64,000 bases of DNA from Prochlorococcus sp. HOT208_60m_813G15 (GCA_002026165.1 MWOS01000193.1:1-64000), one strand, 5' to 3'; positions 38,503-48,934 are shown, counted from the first letter of the stretch. Notes: generated by a model from the sequence alone, not told the origin. Numbers and translations: made by a program.

Positions 38503-39462
38503 GTGGCCTGGATTTTAATTGTTTTTTTAATATTACTTGGCGGATTAATTGCACCATTTGGTGATTTGCTTGGAACAAAGATTGGTAAAGCAAGATTTAG
38601 TATCTACAAATTAAGACCAAAAAAAACAGCGACAATTGTCACGATACTTACTGGAGGCTTTATAAGTGCAATATCTATAGGATTATTGCTTTTAGTTAGT
38701 GAAGAATTTAGGCAAAGGCTTTTTGTGGATATTCCTTTCTTGCAAAAAACTTTGGATGAAAGTAAAAAGGCTCTTGTTCCTTTGCAGGAAGAAAGGAAGA
38801 AGCTCGAAGATAAAATAAATAGTAAAGAGAAACAATTAAATAAACTAAAAAGTGATGTTAAAGAATTTAGAAGAGGAAAAGTAGTGATTAAAAGAGATCA
38901 AACTTTATTTATTGCAGATGTTGCTTCTAATCCAGATATAAAATTAGATCTAGGAAAGATTTTCAATAGTGCAGATAAATATGTTCAAACAATCGTAATA
39001 CCTAATAAAAAAGAAATAAAAAATATTCTTTTGTGGAGACCTAGTGATATTTCTGAAATTGAACGGGTTACTACAAAAGGAGGGAATTGGATTTTGTTGA
39101 TTAAATCAGCAACTAATGTTTTAAAAGGAGATAATTTTGTTTTTGTCTACCCAGAGCTCCTGCAAAATACGATTATTGTAAGAAAAGGAGAAGTAATTAC
39201 AAGTGAAATTTTGGGAGAAAATGATCTTGATTATAAAAATATCAATTTAACAATTAAAACATTGTTGGGAAAAACTAGAGACAAAATCAAGTCAAGAGGA
39301 TCCATTGTTAACGAAATTACTACGAGAGGAAACTTTATAAAAAAAATTAGAGATGGATTGAAGATGAACCAAAATATAAAATATCAATTAGAGGTGGTAT
39401 CTTTAAAAGATAGTAAAACAGCAGACCCAATAATAGTTGATTTGAATATTACTAAATTATGA
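38503..39462 (+). CDS. DUF3084 membrane/coiled-coil protein
   Basis: The 319-residue protein has the DUF3084 N-terminus: a membrane helix, then GDLLGTKIGKARFSIYKLRPKKTATIVTILTG and a second helix. A coiled coil (about residues 80-130) and a beta-rich C-terminal domain follow. The function is unknown; the family is widespread in cyanobacteria. The start is GTG at 38503, 40 nt after ntcA. Confidence 0.82.
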   Translation: MAWILIVFLILLGGLIAPFGDLLGTKIGKARFSIYKLRPKKTATIVTILTGGFISAISIGLLLLVSEEFRQRLFVDIPFLQKTLDESKKALVPLQEERKKLEDKINSKEKQLNKLKSDVKEFRRGKVVIKRDQTLFIADVASNPDIKLDLGKIFNSADKYVQTIVIPNKKEIKNILLWRPSDISEIERVTTKGGNWILLIKSATNVLKGDNFVFVYPELLQNTIIVRKGEVITSEILGENDLDYKNINLTIKTLLGKTRDKIKSRGSIVNEITTRGNFIKKIRDGLKMNQNIKYQLEVVSLKDSKTADPIIVDLNITKL

Positions 39463-39467
39463 TTTAA

Positions 39468-39905
39468 ATGGTTAAATTAGTATCTATTGATCCTGGTAAA
39501 TATAAATGTGGGTTAGTTTTAGCTGAAATAAGTGAAAAAAAAGTCCACAAGGCTATCATTCTTAAAAGTGAAATGCTTGAAGGTTATGTCAGAAATTTAA
39601 ATATTGTTGAAGACATATCAAAAATTATAATTGGAAACGGTACAACAGCAGAAGGGGTTAGAGAAAAATTAGATTTTTTTAAAAAAGAAATAATATTTTT
39701 TGAGGAAAAAAATTCTACTTATAGAGCCAAAGCAAGATATTTCGAACTTTTCCCAATTAGCGGTTTAAAGTTTTTAATTCCTAGGGAGTTTTTTATTCTA
39801 AATAAAAATCTAGATGCAATATCTGCTTTGATTATTTTAGAGGATTATTGCAAAATGAAGTTTACTTTTAATCAAAAAATTGATTTTAAAACTTGGCTGA
39901 AATAG
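39468..39905 (+). CDS. RNase H-fold protein (YqgF/RuvC-like)
   Basis: The 145-residue product begins VSIDPGKYKCGLVLAE, the DPGxxKxG motif of YqgF/RuvC-type RNase H-like proteins. It continues with IIGNGTTAEGVREKL, an acidic EKNSTYRAKARYFEL segment where these enzymes carry a catalytic Glu, and LDAISALIILEDY with the last Asp/Glu. A nuclease or resolvase activity is possible but not shown. It sits 5 nt after the DUF3084 gene and its 3' end overlaps the convergent DUF3146 gene by 20 nt. Confidence 0.75.
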   Translation: MVKLVSIDPGKYKCGLVLAEISEKKVHKAIILKSEMLEGYVRNLNIVEDISKIIIGNGTTAEGVREKLDFFKKEIIFFEEKNSTYRAKARYFELFPISGLKFLIPREFFILNKNLDAISALIILEDYCKMKFTFNQKIDFKTWLK

Positions 39906-40143
39906 TGAACTTATATTCATTACCTGCTTCTAGTGCATAATCTTTTTTTAATAAAAATCTTAATAAGGCATCCTCAATTAAAGCTCTTCCCAAGGGAGGA
40001 TTAACTAACAATAAACCTTTGGTAAAAGACCATGTAAAAGTCCATTTAAATTGACTAGCTTCCACAACCCCATTAATTTGTTTTTTTGAAAAGCAGTATT
40101 CTTTAATACTTACATTGGCTATCGTTTCCGGTTTTGGTCGCAT
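39886..40143 (-). CDS. DUF3146-type cyanobacterial protein
   Basis: The 85-residue product matches the DUF3146 pattern: ETIANVSIKEYCFSKKQINGVVEA, FKWTFTWSFTKGLLLVNPPLGRALIEDALLRFL, ending GNEYKFTISAKF. It is soluble and beta-rich, of unknown function. It lies 3 nt downstream of pth and overlaps the convergent RNase H-fold gene. Confidence 0.75.
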   Translation of the reverse strand: MRPKPETIANVSIKEYCFSKKQINGVVEASQFKWTFTWSFTKGLLLVNPPLGRALIEDALLRFLLKKDYALEAGNEYKFTISAKF

Positions 40144-40146
40144 TTG

Positions 40147-40746
40147 TTAAATTTGGTCCTTATCAAAAGAATTTAATTCATTAATTATAAGTTCTTCTTT
40201 TTTAGTATTTAATTTTTCTAGAGATTCGATTACCCTACTATATACTTTATCCAATATTAATTTTTCTTCTTGAGAAATATTGCCTAATACGTGAGAAATA
40301 GTATTGAAATTTTTTTCATTAATTGATTTAGGCGAACCAATTCCGATTCTTATTCTATTAAATTTATTAGTTTGCAATTTTTCAATGATGCTTTTTAGAC
40401 CATTATGTCCACCTGAACTCCCTTTTTTTCTAAATCTTATTTTTCCAAGAGGAAGATCTTTATCATCCACTATTATAAAAATCTGATCTAAATTAATATT
40501 GTACCAATCTACGATTGCTCGGACAGCATCACCACTATTATTCATAAACGTATTTGGTAAAAATAACCTGTAATTGGAATTATTGATTTTGAATTCTGAG
40601 CAGAAACTTTTAAGCTTATCCTTTAACAAAAAATTTGAGTTATATTTTTTTGAGAGATTTTCAAGAAGTAAAAAACCTATATTATGTCTACTGTTTGAGT
40701 ATTTTTTACCTGGATTACCTAATCCAACTAAATATATTTCATTCAT
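40147..40746 (-). CDS. pth: Peptidyl-tRNA hydrolase
   Basis: Pth recycles peptidyl-tRNA released from ribosomes. The 199 residues show LVGLGNPGKKYSNSRHNIGF with the catalytic His, PNTFMNNSGDAV, and DDKDLPLGKIRFRKKGSSGGHNGLKSI. The N-terminus MNEIYLVGLGNPG is standard. It reads into the DUF3146 gene. Confidence 0.95.
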   Translation of the reverse strand: MNEIYLVGLGNPGKKYSNSRHNIGFLLLENLSKKYNSNFLLKDKLKSFCSEFKINNSNYRLFLPNTFMNNSGDAVRAIVDWYNINLDQIFIIVDDKDLPLGKIRFRKKGSSGGHNGLKSIIEKLQTNKFNRIRIGIGSPKSINEKNFNTISHVLGNISQEEKLILDKVYSRVIESLEKLNTKKEELIINELNSFDKDQI

Positions 40747-40884
40747 GATTTATTTCTAAATCTCTTTTCATTTAGAATTATAAATTTAATTACAAACTAT
40801 AACTAATTAAATCAAAACAAGATTACCTAAAAAGTTTATTTAGTCATAATCAGATGAATAATTAACTTTTTGATGGTAAAAATT

Positions 40885-41085
40885 TTAGTTTCCGTTCCAA
40901 TCAACTGAAAAACCCTGTAGCAGCAGTGATTGGTTATAAATTTGTAGAAGAATAACTAAAAATATCAGTAGTAAGAGACCTATGACTGTCATGATAGGAA
41001 CTGCTCCCCAACCAGGGACAACTTTTCCTTGACCTGAATTGCCAATTGCTTTTAAAAGACTTCCTAAAGCTGTTTTTTGTCCCAT
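40885..41085 (-). CDS. psbH: Photosystem II protein H
   Basis: PsbH is a single-helix subunit near CP47. The 66-residue protein has the conserved [32 protein letters not shown] and the short QGFSVDW tail. It is divergent from psbN, with an 8-bp dyad between them. Confidence 0.96.
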   Translation of the reverse strand: MGQKTALGSLLKAIGNSGQGKVVPGWGAVPIMTVIGLLLLIFLVILLQIYNQSLLLQGFSVDWNGN

Positions 41086-41119
41086 GTTTAATTCACAAAA
41101 TCTATTATTATTTAGCTAT

Positions 41120-41137
41120 TGTATAAGAACTTATACA
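41120..41137. promoter_or_regulatory. Symmetrical dyad between psbH and psbN
   Basis: TGTATAAG and CTTATACA (41120-41127 and 41130-41137) are perfect inverted repeats separated by AA. Each half contains a TATAAG that could serve as a -10 box, one for psbH and one for psbN. It could be a face-to-face divergent promoter or an operator. It is not an NtcA site, since GTA and TAC are 10 nt apart rather than 8. Confidence 0.5.
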
Positions 41138-41165
41138 TAAATTGTTTACAAACTTAGCAAAATTG

Positions 41166-41318
41166 ATGCAAACTTTATCATCTGCGCCAGATCCTGCAGT
41201 TTCTATAGCAGTAACAATACTGGCATTACTTCTCGCTTTAACTGGTTTTGGCCTTTGGACTGCGTTTGGACCGAAAGCTGCAAAGCTTACTGATCCTTGG
41301 GATGACCATGATGATTAA
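41166..41318 (+). CDS. psbN: PsbN, photosystem II assembly protein
   Basis: The 50-residue product reads SSAPDPAVSIAVTILALLLA with one membrane helix, then GLWTAFGPKAAKLTDPWDDHDD, the PsbN pattern. PsbN helps PSII reaction-centre assembly rather than being a stable subunit. The ATG is at 41166; psbI follows about 110 nt later. Confidence 0.94.
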   Translation: MQTLSSAPDPAVSIAVTILALLLALTGFGLWTAFGPKAAKLTDPWDDHDD

Positions 41319-41426
41319 TCTTCTTTAAAGTATTTCAAAATTTTCCAAAAATACAAAAAGTAAACCTTTTACCATAATTTAAATATAAATTTATTAGGAT
41401 ATAAACCTGACAGCTTACGTAATTCC

Positions 41427-41555
41427 ATGCTTGCCTTAAAAATTTCTGTTTACACTATTGTCTTTTTCTTCGTTGGAATCTTTCTCTTCGGATTCTTAGC
41501 AAGTGATCCAACTAGAACACCAAACAGAAAAGATTTAGAAAGTCCACAGGACTAA
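41427..41555 (+). CDS. psbI: Photosystem II protein I
   Basis: The 42-residue product begins [19 protein letters not shown], then [16 protein letters not shown], the typical PsbI single helix and RTPNRKD tail. It is a reaction-centre-associated subunit next to D1. It lies just before the LptD-like gene. Confidence 0.94.
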
Positions 41556-41572
41556 TTTTCTTATTTTTTACA

Positions 41573-43558
41573 TTGAATTCAGGAATATTAAAAAAAGTAA
41601 TATTTTTTTCTTTTTTAATTTTTAATTTTACAGAGCCATCAAAATCTGTTGATCTAGAGAAAATTAATATAAGCGAGAATAATATCCCTCTCAAATTAAA
41701 TAAGTCAAAATCATCGGGAAACAAAATTTTATCTAATTCCTCTGAGCTAATTCCTTTGGATAATAAAACTTTAAACGATTATCCAAATACACTATTAGCT
41801 TTTATTAGCGAGAACCCAAAAGAAATAATAATTCAATCCGATAAACAATCAGAATTAAATGATGTTATTTACGCAGATGGTAACGTCTCTGTTTCATACA
41901 AAGGGAAAGTGCTTAAAGCTGATAATTTACTTTACGATAAGCCAAATAAAAAAATTAGTGCCAAAGGAAATATAAAACTTATATTCGGGGATCAAATCTT
42001 CAAAGCATCACTTTTAGAATACAGTTTTATTAGTGAAAAAGGGTATTTGTTAGATGTTCGTGGATCTATCAATACAAATACCTTGTTGGATGACTTATCT
42101 TCAAATTTCAGTTCATCAAATTCTAATGAGATAGAAAGTTTACTTGAATTAAAAAAAAAGGAAGTATTAAATACGCCAAGCAAGGTTGAGAATTGGTTAT
42201 TTTATACAAAGAAAATGATTATAGATGGGGAAAAATGGAAAAGTAGGGAGGCTGTATTTAGTAATGATTTACTTGAATTGAAACAAGTGAAATTAAAAAT
42301 TAATTCATTAGAAGTTATTTCTGAAAAAGAGAAATTAAGATTCAAGTCATCATTAAATTATTTAATATTCGAAGAAAAAGTACCAATCCCTTTTTGGCTT
42401 GGAAATAGAACTTTAACAAAATCCAAAGAATCCTTTAATTTAAAAAACAGATGGAATTTAGGATATGAGAATTTAGATAAGGATGGGTATTTTATTGGGA
42501 GGAAATTTGATTCTATAGATATTTCTGATGATTTTGTTCTTGATTTAGAGCCACAATTCTTGATTCAACGCTCAATTAAAGGTTATACAAAAAGCTTTGT
42601 TAAGAAAGACGAATCAATAACTTCAGAGAAAGTTAAGAGAGATGCAAGTTTTGAAGATTATTTTGCTCTAAAATCTCAGATAAAAGGTCCAATAAATAAT
42701 TGGGATTTAGAAATTGAAAAAAATTTAAATTCCCTTGATTTTGATAAATTTTCGCATGCATTTAGATTTAAAACTAAGTTGAGTAGGGAAATTAAATTCT
42801 TAGATTCAAAATGGGAAAAAAGCTTTTATGGAGTCTATAGAGAGAGGTTTTGGAACGGTTCATTAGGTGAAGCGGAAATATACTCAGGTTATGGTTCAAA
42901 ATTACAAAAAGAAAATACATGGATTGATAATGGCATTAAAAAAACAGAATTTTTATCTTTAGGGTTGGCTAATATAACTGCAGAGTCATTAAATACAAAA
43001 AATCTTTTAACAAACCTAAAAGGTAATTTGTTTTATTCTCTAAATCAGAAAATTCCGATTAGTATTAAAGAACCTAAAAATAAATATATTGATACTTCAT
43101 ATAAATATATTCCTGAGCCAATCACAAAGGGATTCAGTATCAACACAAGATTAGAAGCATCATATTCTTTTTACGAAAATGGAGATCATCAAGAACATTT
43201 AGGTATTGGTATAGGCCCAGAATTAATATTAGGTAATTTTAAAAATAAAACTTTTGACTATACTCGTTTAAGCCTTTTCCCTTTTTATAAATTTAGTAGT
43301 GGAGAAAGTGTTTTTAAATTCGACCAAAATAATGATAAATACACTTTAAATATAGCTCTTGATCAGCAATTATTTGGACCAGTAATTCTCAAAAGTATTG
43401 GGACTTTGAACTTAACAAATGATTCTGATGATTATGGTGAATTTATAAATTCTAAAATCTCATTAAATTGGAAAAAACGATCATATGAATTTGGTCTTTT
43501 TTATCAACCTCATAATCAAGCGGGAGGAATTTCTTTGAGTCTTTTTGGATTTAAATAG
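41573..43558 (+). CDS. LptD/OstA-like outer-membrane protein (DUF3769)
   Basis: The 661-residue protein starts at a TTG at 41573 with a signal-peptide-like segment KKVIFFSFLIFNFTEP. Residues about 95-170 form an OstA/LptA-like repeat (YADGNVSVSYKGKVLKADNL, then ISAKGNIKLIFGDQIFKAS). The long C-terminal part is a beta barrel with alternating aromatic strands and an aromatic end (SLSLFGFK). This is the LptD layout, with DUF3769 in cyanobacteria. LptD inserts lipopolysaccharide into the outer membrane. Confidence 0.83.
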   Translation: MNSGILKKVIFFSFLIFNFTEPSKSVDLEKINISENNIPLKLNKSKSSGNKILSNSSELIPLDNKTLNDYPNTLLAFISENPKEIIIQSDKQSELNDVIYADGNVSVSYKGKVLKADNLLYDKPNKKISAKGNIKLIFGDQIFKASLLEYSFISEKGYLLDVRGSINTNTLLDDLSSNFSSSNSNEIESLLELKKKEVLNTPSKVENWLFYTKKMIIDGEKWKSREAVFSNDLLELKQVKLKINSLEVISEKEKLRFKSSLNYLIFEEKVPIPFWLGNRTLTKSKESFNLKNRWNLGYENLDKDGYFIGRKFDSIDISDDFVLDLEPQFLIQRSIKGYTKSFVKKDESITSEKVKRDASFEDYFALKSQIKGPINNWDLEIEKNLNSLDFDKFSHAFRFKTKLSREIKFLDSKWEKSFYGVYRERFWNGSLGEAEIYSGYGSKLQKENTWIDNGIKKTEFLSLGLANITAESLNTKNLLTNLKGNLFYSLNQKIPISIKEPKNKYIDTSYKYIPEPITKGFSINTRLEASYSFYENGDHQEHLGIGIGPELILGNFKNKTFDYTRLSLFPFYKFSSGESVFKFDQNNDKYTLNIALDQQLFGPVILKSIGTLNLTNDSDDYGEFINSKISLNWKKRSYEFGLFYQPHNQAGGISLSLFGFK

Positions 43559-44182
43559 CTAAAAGAAATGATTATTAAATTTTAAATAAGGTAAATCGTT
43601 AAATTTATTTTCAATTAGATTTTTATTCTTAAGTAGTGTTGAAGTTGCATCCCATTCGCCAGATAAAAACATTTTTCTTGAGCTTTCTTTAATCTCGAGA
43701 GTAAAATTTAGATCTTTAGATTTTACTAGGGAATTTTTCAAATTAATTTCTAAATATAAAAATTTTTGATCTATATATTTTTGAATTTGTTGTATTGATT
43801 TTTTAGGAAGCGTAAAACATGGAATTCCGATTGCAACACAGTTACTATAAAAAATATCAGCGAAACTTTCGCCTATGATTCCTTTTATACCCCATCGCAT
43901 AAGTGCTTGGGGAGCATGCTCTCTGCTGGAACCACACCCAAAATTGCTATTAACAATTAGTATTGTCGCATTTTTGTTTTTCTCTAGATCAAATGGATGA
44001 CTTCCCTTTAAAGTCTTTCTATCGTCTTCAAAAACAGATTCACCTAATGAATCAAAGTTAACACATTTTAAGAAGCGTGCTGGAATTATTCGATCTGTAT
44101 CAATGTCGTTACCAATCAATGAGATACATTGACCGTTTATTTGTAAAATTTTTCCAATTGGCGGTGTGAATCCTGATTTCAT
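43559..44182 (-). CDS. leuD: 3-isopropylmalate dehydratase small subunit
   Basis: LeuD partners LeuC in leucine synthesis. The 207 residues have the substrate-loop NSNFGCGSSREHAPQAL, DRIIPARFL and FYSNCVAIGIP. It shares one nucleotide with the leuC stop, a tight coupling. The C-terminal 25 residues (SLLKNKN onward) are longer than in most LeuD proteins. Confidence 0.95.
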   Translation of the reverse strand: MKSGFTPPIGKILQINGQCISLIGNDIDTDRIIPARFLKCVNFDSLGESVFEDDRKTLKGSHPFDLEKNKNATILIVNSNFGCGSSREHAPQALMRWGIKGIIGESFADIFYSNCVAIGIPCFTLPKKSIQQIQKYIDQKFLYLEINLKNSLVKSKDLNFTLEIKESSRKMFLSGEWDATSTLLKNKNLIENKFNDLPYLKFNNHFF

Positions 44183-45588
44183 TAGTTAATAAATTCACGC
44201 ACGTCACTGACTTTGCCGTTAATTGCGGCAGCAGCAACCATTGCTGGACTCATTAGAAGTGTCCTCCCGCTTGGCGATCCCTGTCTACCCTTGAAATTTC
44301 TATTACTAGAACTAGCGCTAACTTGATTACCTATTAGCTTATCTGAATTCATTGCTAAACACATTGAGCAGCCTGGCTCTCTCCATTGAAATCCAGAATC
44401 CTTGAATATCTGATCAAGACCTTCATTTTTTGCTTCAGTGGCTACTTTTTCTGAACCTGGAACTACAAATGCTTTTACATTCTTTGATACTTTTTTGTCT
44501 TTTAGTACTTTAGCTGCAACTCGCAAGTCACTAATTCGCCCATTTGTGCAACTGCCTATGAAACAAACCTCTACCGGAAAATCTTTTATTGATTGTCCTG
44601 GCTTGAAACTCATATATTCATAAGCCTCTTCAGCAACTAATTTATCATTTGGGCACAATTCATCTAAAAGAGGAATTTTTTGATTAATGCCTATACTTTG
44701 ACCTGGAGTAATCCCCCAAGTAACCGTTGGTTCTATTTTAGAAGCATCTATTTTAATTACATCATCATAAATTGAATCTTCATCACTTTTTAATGATTTC
44801 CACCATGTGAGTGCTTTTTCCCAATGGTCATTTTTTGGTGCGCATAATTTATTTTTTATATAACTAAAGGTCTTTTCATCTGGGTTTATATAGCCACATC
44901 TTGCTCCTCCTTCAATAGACATATTGCATATAGTCATTCTTTCTTCCATTGATAATGCATTGATTGCAGGCCCTGCAAACTCATAAGCAAAACCTACCCC
45001 GGCTTTTACTCCAAGTTTATTAATAATATGAAGTACTAAATCCTTAGCATAAACCCCATTAGATAAATTATTCTCACACCAAATTTGCCTTACCTTTAAT
45101 TTGTTCATTGCGATGGTTTGGGTAGCCAGAACATCTCTTACTTGGCTTGTACCTATCCCAAAAGCAATTGAACCAAAAGCTCCATGAGTTGAAGTATGTG
45201 AGTCTCCACAAGCTATTGTCATTCCTGGCTGCGTTAGCCCCAATTCTGGAGCCACAACATGTACTATTCCTTGATTACCGCTACCAATATTAAAAAATTT
45301 TATTTTATGTTGTAAGCAATTCTTCTCTAATGTGCTAATCATTTGTTCAGCAAGATTATCTTTGAAAGGCCTGGTCTGATTATCGGTTGGCACAATATGA
45401 TCAACTGTGGCAACAGTTCTATTAGGAAATTTTACTTTTAAGTTTTTGTCTCGTAAAGCGCCAAATGCTTGAGGACTTGTTACTTCATGTATAAGGTGAA
45501 GACCAATAAATATTTGATCTGATCCACCTGGAAGACTTGAAACCTTATGTAAATCCCAAACTTTATCAAATAGGGTATCTTGACTCAA
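44182..45588 (-). CDS. leuC: 3-isopropylmalate dehydratase large subunit
   Basis: LeuC isomerises 2- and 3-isopropylmalate with a 4Fe-4S cluster. The 468-residue protein has the cluster cysteines in [12 protein letters not shown] and [11 protein letters not shown], and the conserved [13 protein letters not shown]. Together with leuD it forms a two-gene operon. Confidence 0.97.
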   Translation of the reverse strand: MSQDTLFDKVWDLHKVSSLPGGSDQIFIGLHLIHEVTSPQAFGALRDKNLKVKFPNRTVATVDHIVPTDNQTRPFKDNLAEQMISTLEKNCLQHKIKFFNIGSGNQGIVHVVAPELGLTQPGMTIACGDSHTSTHGAFGSIAFGIGTSQVRDVLATQTIAMNKLKVRQIWCENNLSNGVYAKDLVLHIINKLGVKAGVGFAYEFAGPAINALSMEERMTICNMSIEGGARCGYINPDEKTFSYIKNKLCAPKNDHWEKALTWWKSLKSDEDSIYDDVIKIDASKIEPTVTWGITPGQSIGINQKIPLLDELCPNDKLVAEEAYEYMSFKPGQSIKDFPVEVCFIGSCTNGRISDLRVAAKVLKDKKVSKNVKAFVVPGSEKVATEAKNEGLDQIFKDSGFQWREPGCSMCLAMNSDKLIGNQVSASSSNRNFKGRQGSPSGRTLLMSPAMVAAAAINGKVSDVREFIN

Positions 45589-45601
45589 TTTGTAAAAATA
45601 G

Positions 45602-46876
45602 TTACTTACTATTCGATAATAGGATTAATCGGAGGCTGTTCAAACACACATTTACACTTAGTCTTTGAATTTCTATTCGATTTCGTGTTGAGTTAAATAG
45701 TTTTTTTATATTAGTTATGTGATTATTTGGTCCTGAAATTGAAATATAGACTAGTCCAACCGGTTTATCTTGACTGCCTCCGTTAGGTCCAGCTATTCCA
45801 CTAATTGCTATTGCCCAATCTGCTCCTAATTTCTCTTTTACATTAACCGCCATGGCCTTACAAACTTCTTCAGAAACGGCACCATATTTTTTAAGCTTTT
45901 CTTCAGAAATATTTAATAATGAATTTTTTAGCTCATTACTGTAGGAAACTATACTACCTTTAAAAACTTGAGATGAGCCTGATATTGATGTTAGTGATGA
46001 AGATAGAAGGCCTCCAGTGCAGGATTCAGCAAAAACAATAGTTTGTTTCTTCTCGGTTAATTCTTTTATTAAGACGCTAGGGAGAGTATCATTATCCTCT
46101 CCAAAAATAAATTTCGAAAAATCTTTTTTTAATTTTTCTTTTACAGGTTTAATTATATTTTTTGCTTCTAGATGATTCTTTGCTCGGGCTGTGATTCTTA
46201 GTTTAACCTCTCCTAAGTTTGCATATGGAGCAACAGTCGGGTTTTTAAGATTTAATAGATCATTAATTTTTTCTGCAACACTAGATTCTCCAATACCTGC
46301 AAATTTAAGAGTATTGGAATAAAAGGAATAATTATCTGAGAATTTGGTTTTAATGAAATCATAAGCCGTCTCTTCCCACATAGTTTTCATTTCACTGGGT
46401 ACTCCAGGAAAAGTAAGAATAGTAAATCCTTTTATTGGTTCCCAAATCATTCCTGGGGCAGTGCCCCTAGGATTATTAATTATTTGAGCATTTTTTGGGA
46501 AGAGACATTGTTTTCTTAAGCTAGATGAATTGTCCTTGAGTTTTGAGTTTGACAGTTTTTGTTTAATTTCATCCCATAAGTGGGGTCTTTCAAGAAGAGT
46601 TACATTAAAAGATTTGGCTATTGCTTCAGTAGTTAAGTCATCTGGGGTGGGTCCCAAGCCACCTGTTGTAATTAGAAGATTACTTCTTTTCGCTATTTCT
46701 TGAATTACTTCTATAATTCGCTCACAATTATCACCTACAGTTGATTGCCTAAAGTGATTTAAACCTAATTGAGATAACTGTTCAGAAATCCATTGAGCAT
46801 TTGTATTTATAATATTTCCTAAGAGTAGTTCTGTTCCAATAGAAAGAATTTCAACTCCCTTGGAGTTAGGACTCAT
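45602..46876 (-). CDS. cinA: CinA, competence/damage-inducible protein, nicotinamide-nucleotide amidase type
   Basis: CinA-family proteins salvage NAD by deamidating nicotinamide mononucleotide. The 424 residues have an N-terminal molybdopterin-binding-fold domain ([33 protein letters not shown]) and a C-terminal CinA domain with [21 protein letters not shown] and [14 protein letters not shown]. The start overlaps the glyA stop by 4 nt, so the two are coupled. A competence role in Prochlorococcus is not implied. Confidence 0.93.
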   Translation of the reverse strand: MSPNSKGVEILSIGTELLLGNIINTNAQWISEQLSQLGLNHFRQSTVGDNCERIIEVIQEIAKRSNLLITTGGLGPTPDDLTTEAIAKSFNVTLLERPHLWDEIKQKLSNSKLKDNSSSLRKQCLFPKNAQIINNPRGTAPGMIWEPIKGFTILTFPGVPSEMKTMWEETAYDFIKTKFSDNYSFYSNTLKFAGIGESSVAEKINDLLNLKNPTVAPYANLGEVKLRITARAKNHLEAKNIIKPVKEKLKKDFSKFIFGEDNDTLPSVLIKELTEKKQTIVFAESCTGGLLSSSLTSISGSSQVFKGSIVSYSNELKNSLLNISEEKLKKYGAVSEEVCKAMAVNVKEKLGADWAIAISGIAGPNGGSQDKPVGLVYISISGPNNHITNIKKLFNSTRNRIEIQRLSVNVCLNSLRLILLSNSK

Positions 46877-48144
46877 TTAATTGATGCTTTAAGATTACCT
46901 TCATAAAGAGGGAAACGATTACATAAGGTTAATACTCTTTCTTTACATTGATTTTCAATTAGTGAATCGTCTGGGTTAAGTAATCTATCAGCAATAATTT
47001 CACCAACTTCAGCAAAAGCATTTTCATTAAATCCTCTAGTAGTTAAAGCAGCAGTTCCCAACCTTAGTCCGCTGGTTACAAAAGGTGATTCAGGGTCAAA
47101 TGGAACCGTATTTTTATTTGCAGTGATATTAACTTCACTTACAAGCAAGTCAGCAATTTTACCAGTCATATTGATACTTCTTAAATCGAGTAAAACAATA
47201 TGGTTGTCAGTGCCTCCACTGACGATATCGATACCTCTACTTATTAAAGTTGAAGCTAGAACCTTTGCATTTTTTATTACTTTTTGGGAATAATTAACGA
47301 AATCTGGCTGCAAGGCTTCTCCAAATGCAACTGCTTTAGCGGCAATTATATGTTCTAGGGGACCACCCTGAGTTCCAGGGAAAACAGATTTATCAAATTT
47401 CTTTCCAAATTCTGCATCTTTACATAAGATAAGTCCCCCTCTAGGCCCTCTTAATGTTTTATGAGTAGTTGTAGTTACTACATCACAATAGGGTATTGGG
47501 TTTGGGTGAAGTTTACTTGCTACAAGACCGGCAATATGTGCAATATCAGCCATTAAGAAAGCACCAATTTCATCTGCAATATTTCTAAATGATTCAAAAT
47601 CGATTGTTCTTGGATAAGCAGAATACCCGCATATGATTAATTTTGGTTTTGTTTCAAGTGCTATCTCTCTTATTTCATCAAAATTTAATTCACTAGTTTC
47701 TTTATTTACACCATAGTGAACTGCATTGAACCATTTACCACTCATATTTACTGGAGACCCATGAGTTAGGTGTCCACCATGAGATAAATCCATCCCCATG
47801 ATTGTGTCGCCAGGTTTAAGTAGGCTTAGGAAAACAGCAGCATTTGCTTGCGCTCCACTATGGGGTTGAACATTAGCCCAATTTGCATTAAATAATTTTT
47901 TCGCTCTCTGAATAGCTAATTCTTCGATTTCATCAACAAATTCACATCCCCCGTAATATCTTTTTTGGGGTAATCCCTCGGCGTATTTATTTGTAAGTAC
48001 GGAACCTTGAGCCTGCATAACGGCAATTGATGCGAAATTTTCGCTTGCGATTAACTCAAGATGAGTTTCCTGCCTATTTTTTTCAGAGTTAATAAAATTT
48101 GATATTACTGGATCACTTTCTACAAGATTTTGAAGGATATTCAT
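46873..48144 (-). CDS. glyA: Serine hydroxymethyltransferase
   Basis: GlyA interconverts serine and glycine with tetrahydrofolate. The 423 residues have the N-terminal [33 protein letters not shown], and the PLP-lysine motif [15 protein letters not shown]. It is full length. Its 3' end overlaps cinA, and tRNA-Arg lies about 80 nt upstream of its start. Confidence 0.97.
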   Translation of the reverse strand: MNILQNLVESDPVISNFINSEKNRQETHLELIASENFASIAVMQAQGSVLTNKYAEGLPQKRYYGGCEFVDEIEELAIQRAKKLFNANWANVQPHSGAQANAAVFLSLLKPGDTIMGMDLSHGGHLTHGSPVNMSGKWFNAVHYGVNKETSELNFDEIREIALETKPKLIICGYSAYPRTIDFESFRNIADEIGAFLMADIAHIAGLVASKLHPNPIPYCDVVTTTTHKTLRGPRGGLILCKDAEFGKKFDKSVFPGTQGGPLEHIIAAKAVAFGEALQPDFVNYSQKVIKNAKVLASTLISRGIDIVSGGTDNHIVLLDLRSINMTGKIADLLVSEVNITANKNTVPFDPESPFVTSGLRLGTAALTTRGFNENAFAEVGEIIADRLLNPDDSLIENQCKERVLTLCNRFPLYEGNLKASIK

Positions 48145-48221
48145 TGAATTTGATAAGTAATACCCTTAATATAGACGATATTTTTTAGAAAAATATAAAA
48201 AGAATATTTCAGAATTTTACA

Positions 48222-48295
48222 CGCGCCTGGAGAGATTCGAACTCCCGACACCCTGATCCGTAGTCAGGTGCTCTAATCCACTGAGCTACAGGCGC
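48222..48295 (-). tRNA. trnR-ACG: tRNA-Arg (ACG)
   Basis: The acceptor stem GCGCCTG pairs with CAGGCGC, with discriminator G. The anticodon loop CTACGGA between CCTGA and TCAGG gives anticodon ACG (inosine at the first position after editing), and the T-arm has GTTCGAATC. CCA is not encoded. It reads CGU, CGC and CGA codons. Confidence 0.96.
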
Positions 48296-48351
48296 ATAAT
48301 TATGTAATATCTCTGTTTCAGGGTCTCTTAGTCAACTAGATTTCGGGTAAA

Positions 48352-48633
48352 ATGTCTATTATTAACAATCTAATTATTAATATGCCTATAAAGTGGTACG
48401 GAAATGGTGACTCAGAAGATCCTATCTATAAACATTTTTCTCGAATAGTAAATTTTGTTATTCACTGCATGATATTTACTGCGATTGTAAGTGGCACGTG
48501 GCTTTTAAAAGAGATTAAGTATGAAATCAGCTTTTTTAATAATTTTGCAATTGTTTGGTCAGTTCTTTTGGCCTCCCATTTACTTTTCGTAATTATAAAA
48601 AAACCAAAAGATACTTCAAAACAATCAACTTAA
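48352..48633 (+). CDS. Small membrane protein of unknown function
   Basis: The 93-residue product has two hydrophobic segments (about residues 33-51 and 61-83) and the motif KWYGNGDSEDPIYKHFSRIVNFVIH before them. An internal ATG at 48382 (MPIKWYG) is an equally good start. I do not recognise a named family. It is 14 nt from the DUF3181 gene and probably cotranscribed. Confidence 0.7.
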   Translation: MSIINNLIINMPIKWYGNGDSEDPIYKHFSRIVNFVIHCMIFTAIVSGTWLLKEIKYEISFFNNFAIVWSVLLASHLLFVIIKKPKDTSKQST

Positions 48634-48647
48634 ATTAATTTCTATTT

Positions 48648-48932
48648 ATGGACTCTCAGATAAGTATAAGTGATCTAGAAAATGTTATTTCCGAAAAGGT
48701 TTTTATAAAAATAGAAAAGTGGAATTTGTATCTTGGAGACGCTGGACTAGCTAGGCATCTTGCTATTGAATGTATCAGCAATAGAGATCAAGGCCCATTG
48801 GAGGCTGCAAAATTAAGTCTTAAAGCAATAAATGTAAAAGTAGGGGATGGTGTTGATAGTATTCCACTGATTAATTTAATCACTAACTCACAAATTCTAG
48901 AATTAGAAGAGATTTTGGAAAGTTTTTTTTAA
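48648..48932 (+). CDS. DUF3181-type cyanobacterial protein
   Basis: The 94-residue helical protein has the pattern IEKWNLYLGDAGLARHLAIECI and a C-terminal leucine-rich helix ILELEEILESFF. I associate it with DUF3181, a cyanobacterial family of unknown function, with moderate confidence. It converges on murJ with a 2-nt gap. Confidence 0.7.
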   Translation: MDSQISISDLENVISEKVFIKIEKWNLYLGDAGLARHLAIECISNRDQGPLEAAKLSLKAINVKVGDGVDSIPLINLITNSQILELEEILESFF

Positions 48933-48934
48933 AA

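Noticed and set aside
41120..41137. psbH/psbN dyad as an NtcA box
   Set aside because: GTA and TAC are 10 nt apart, so it does not fit the consensus.
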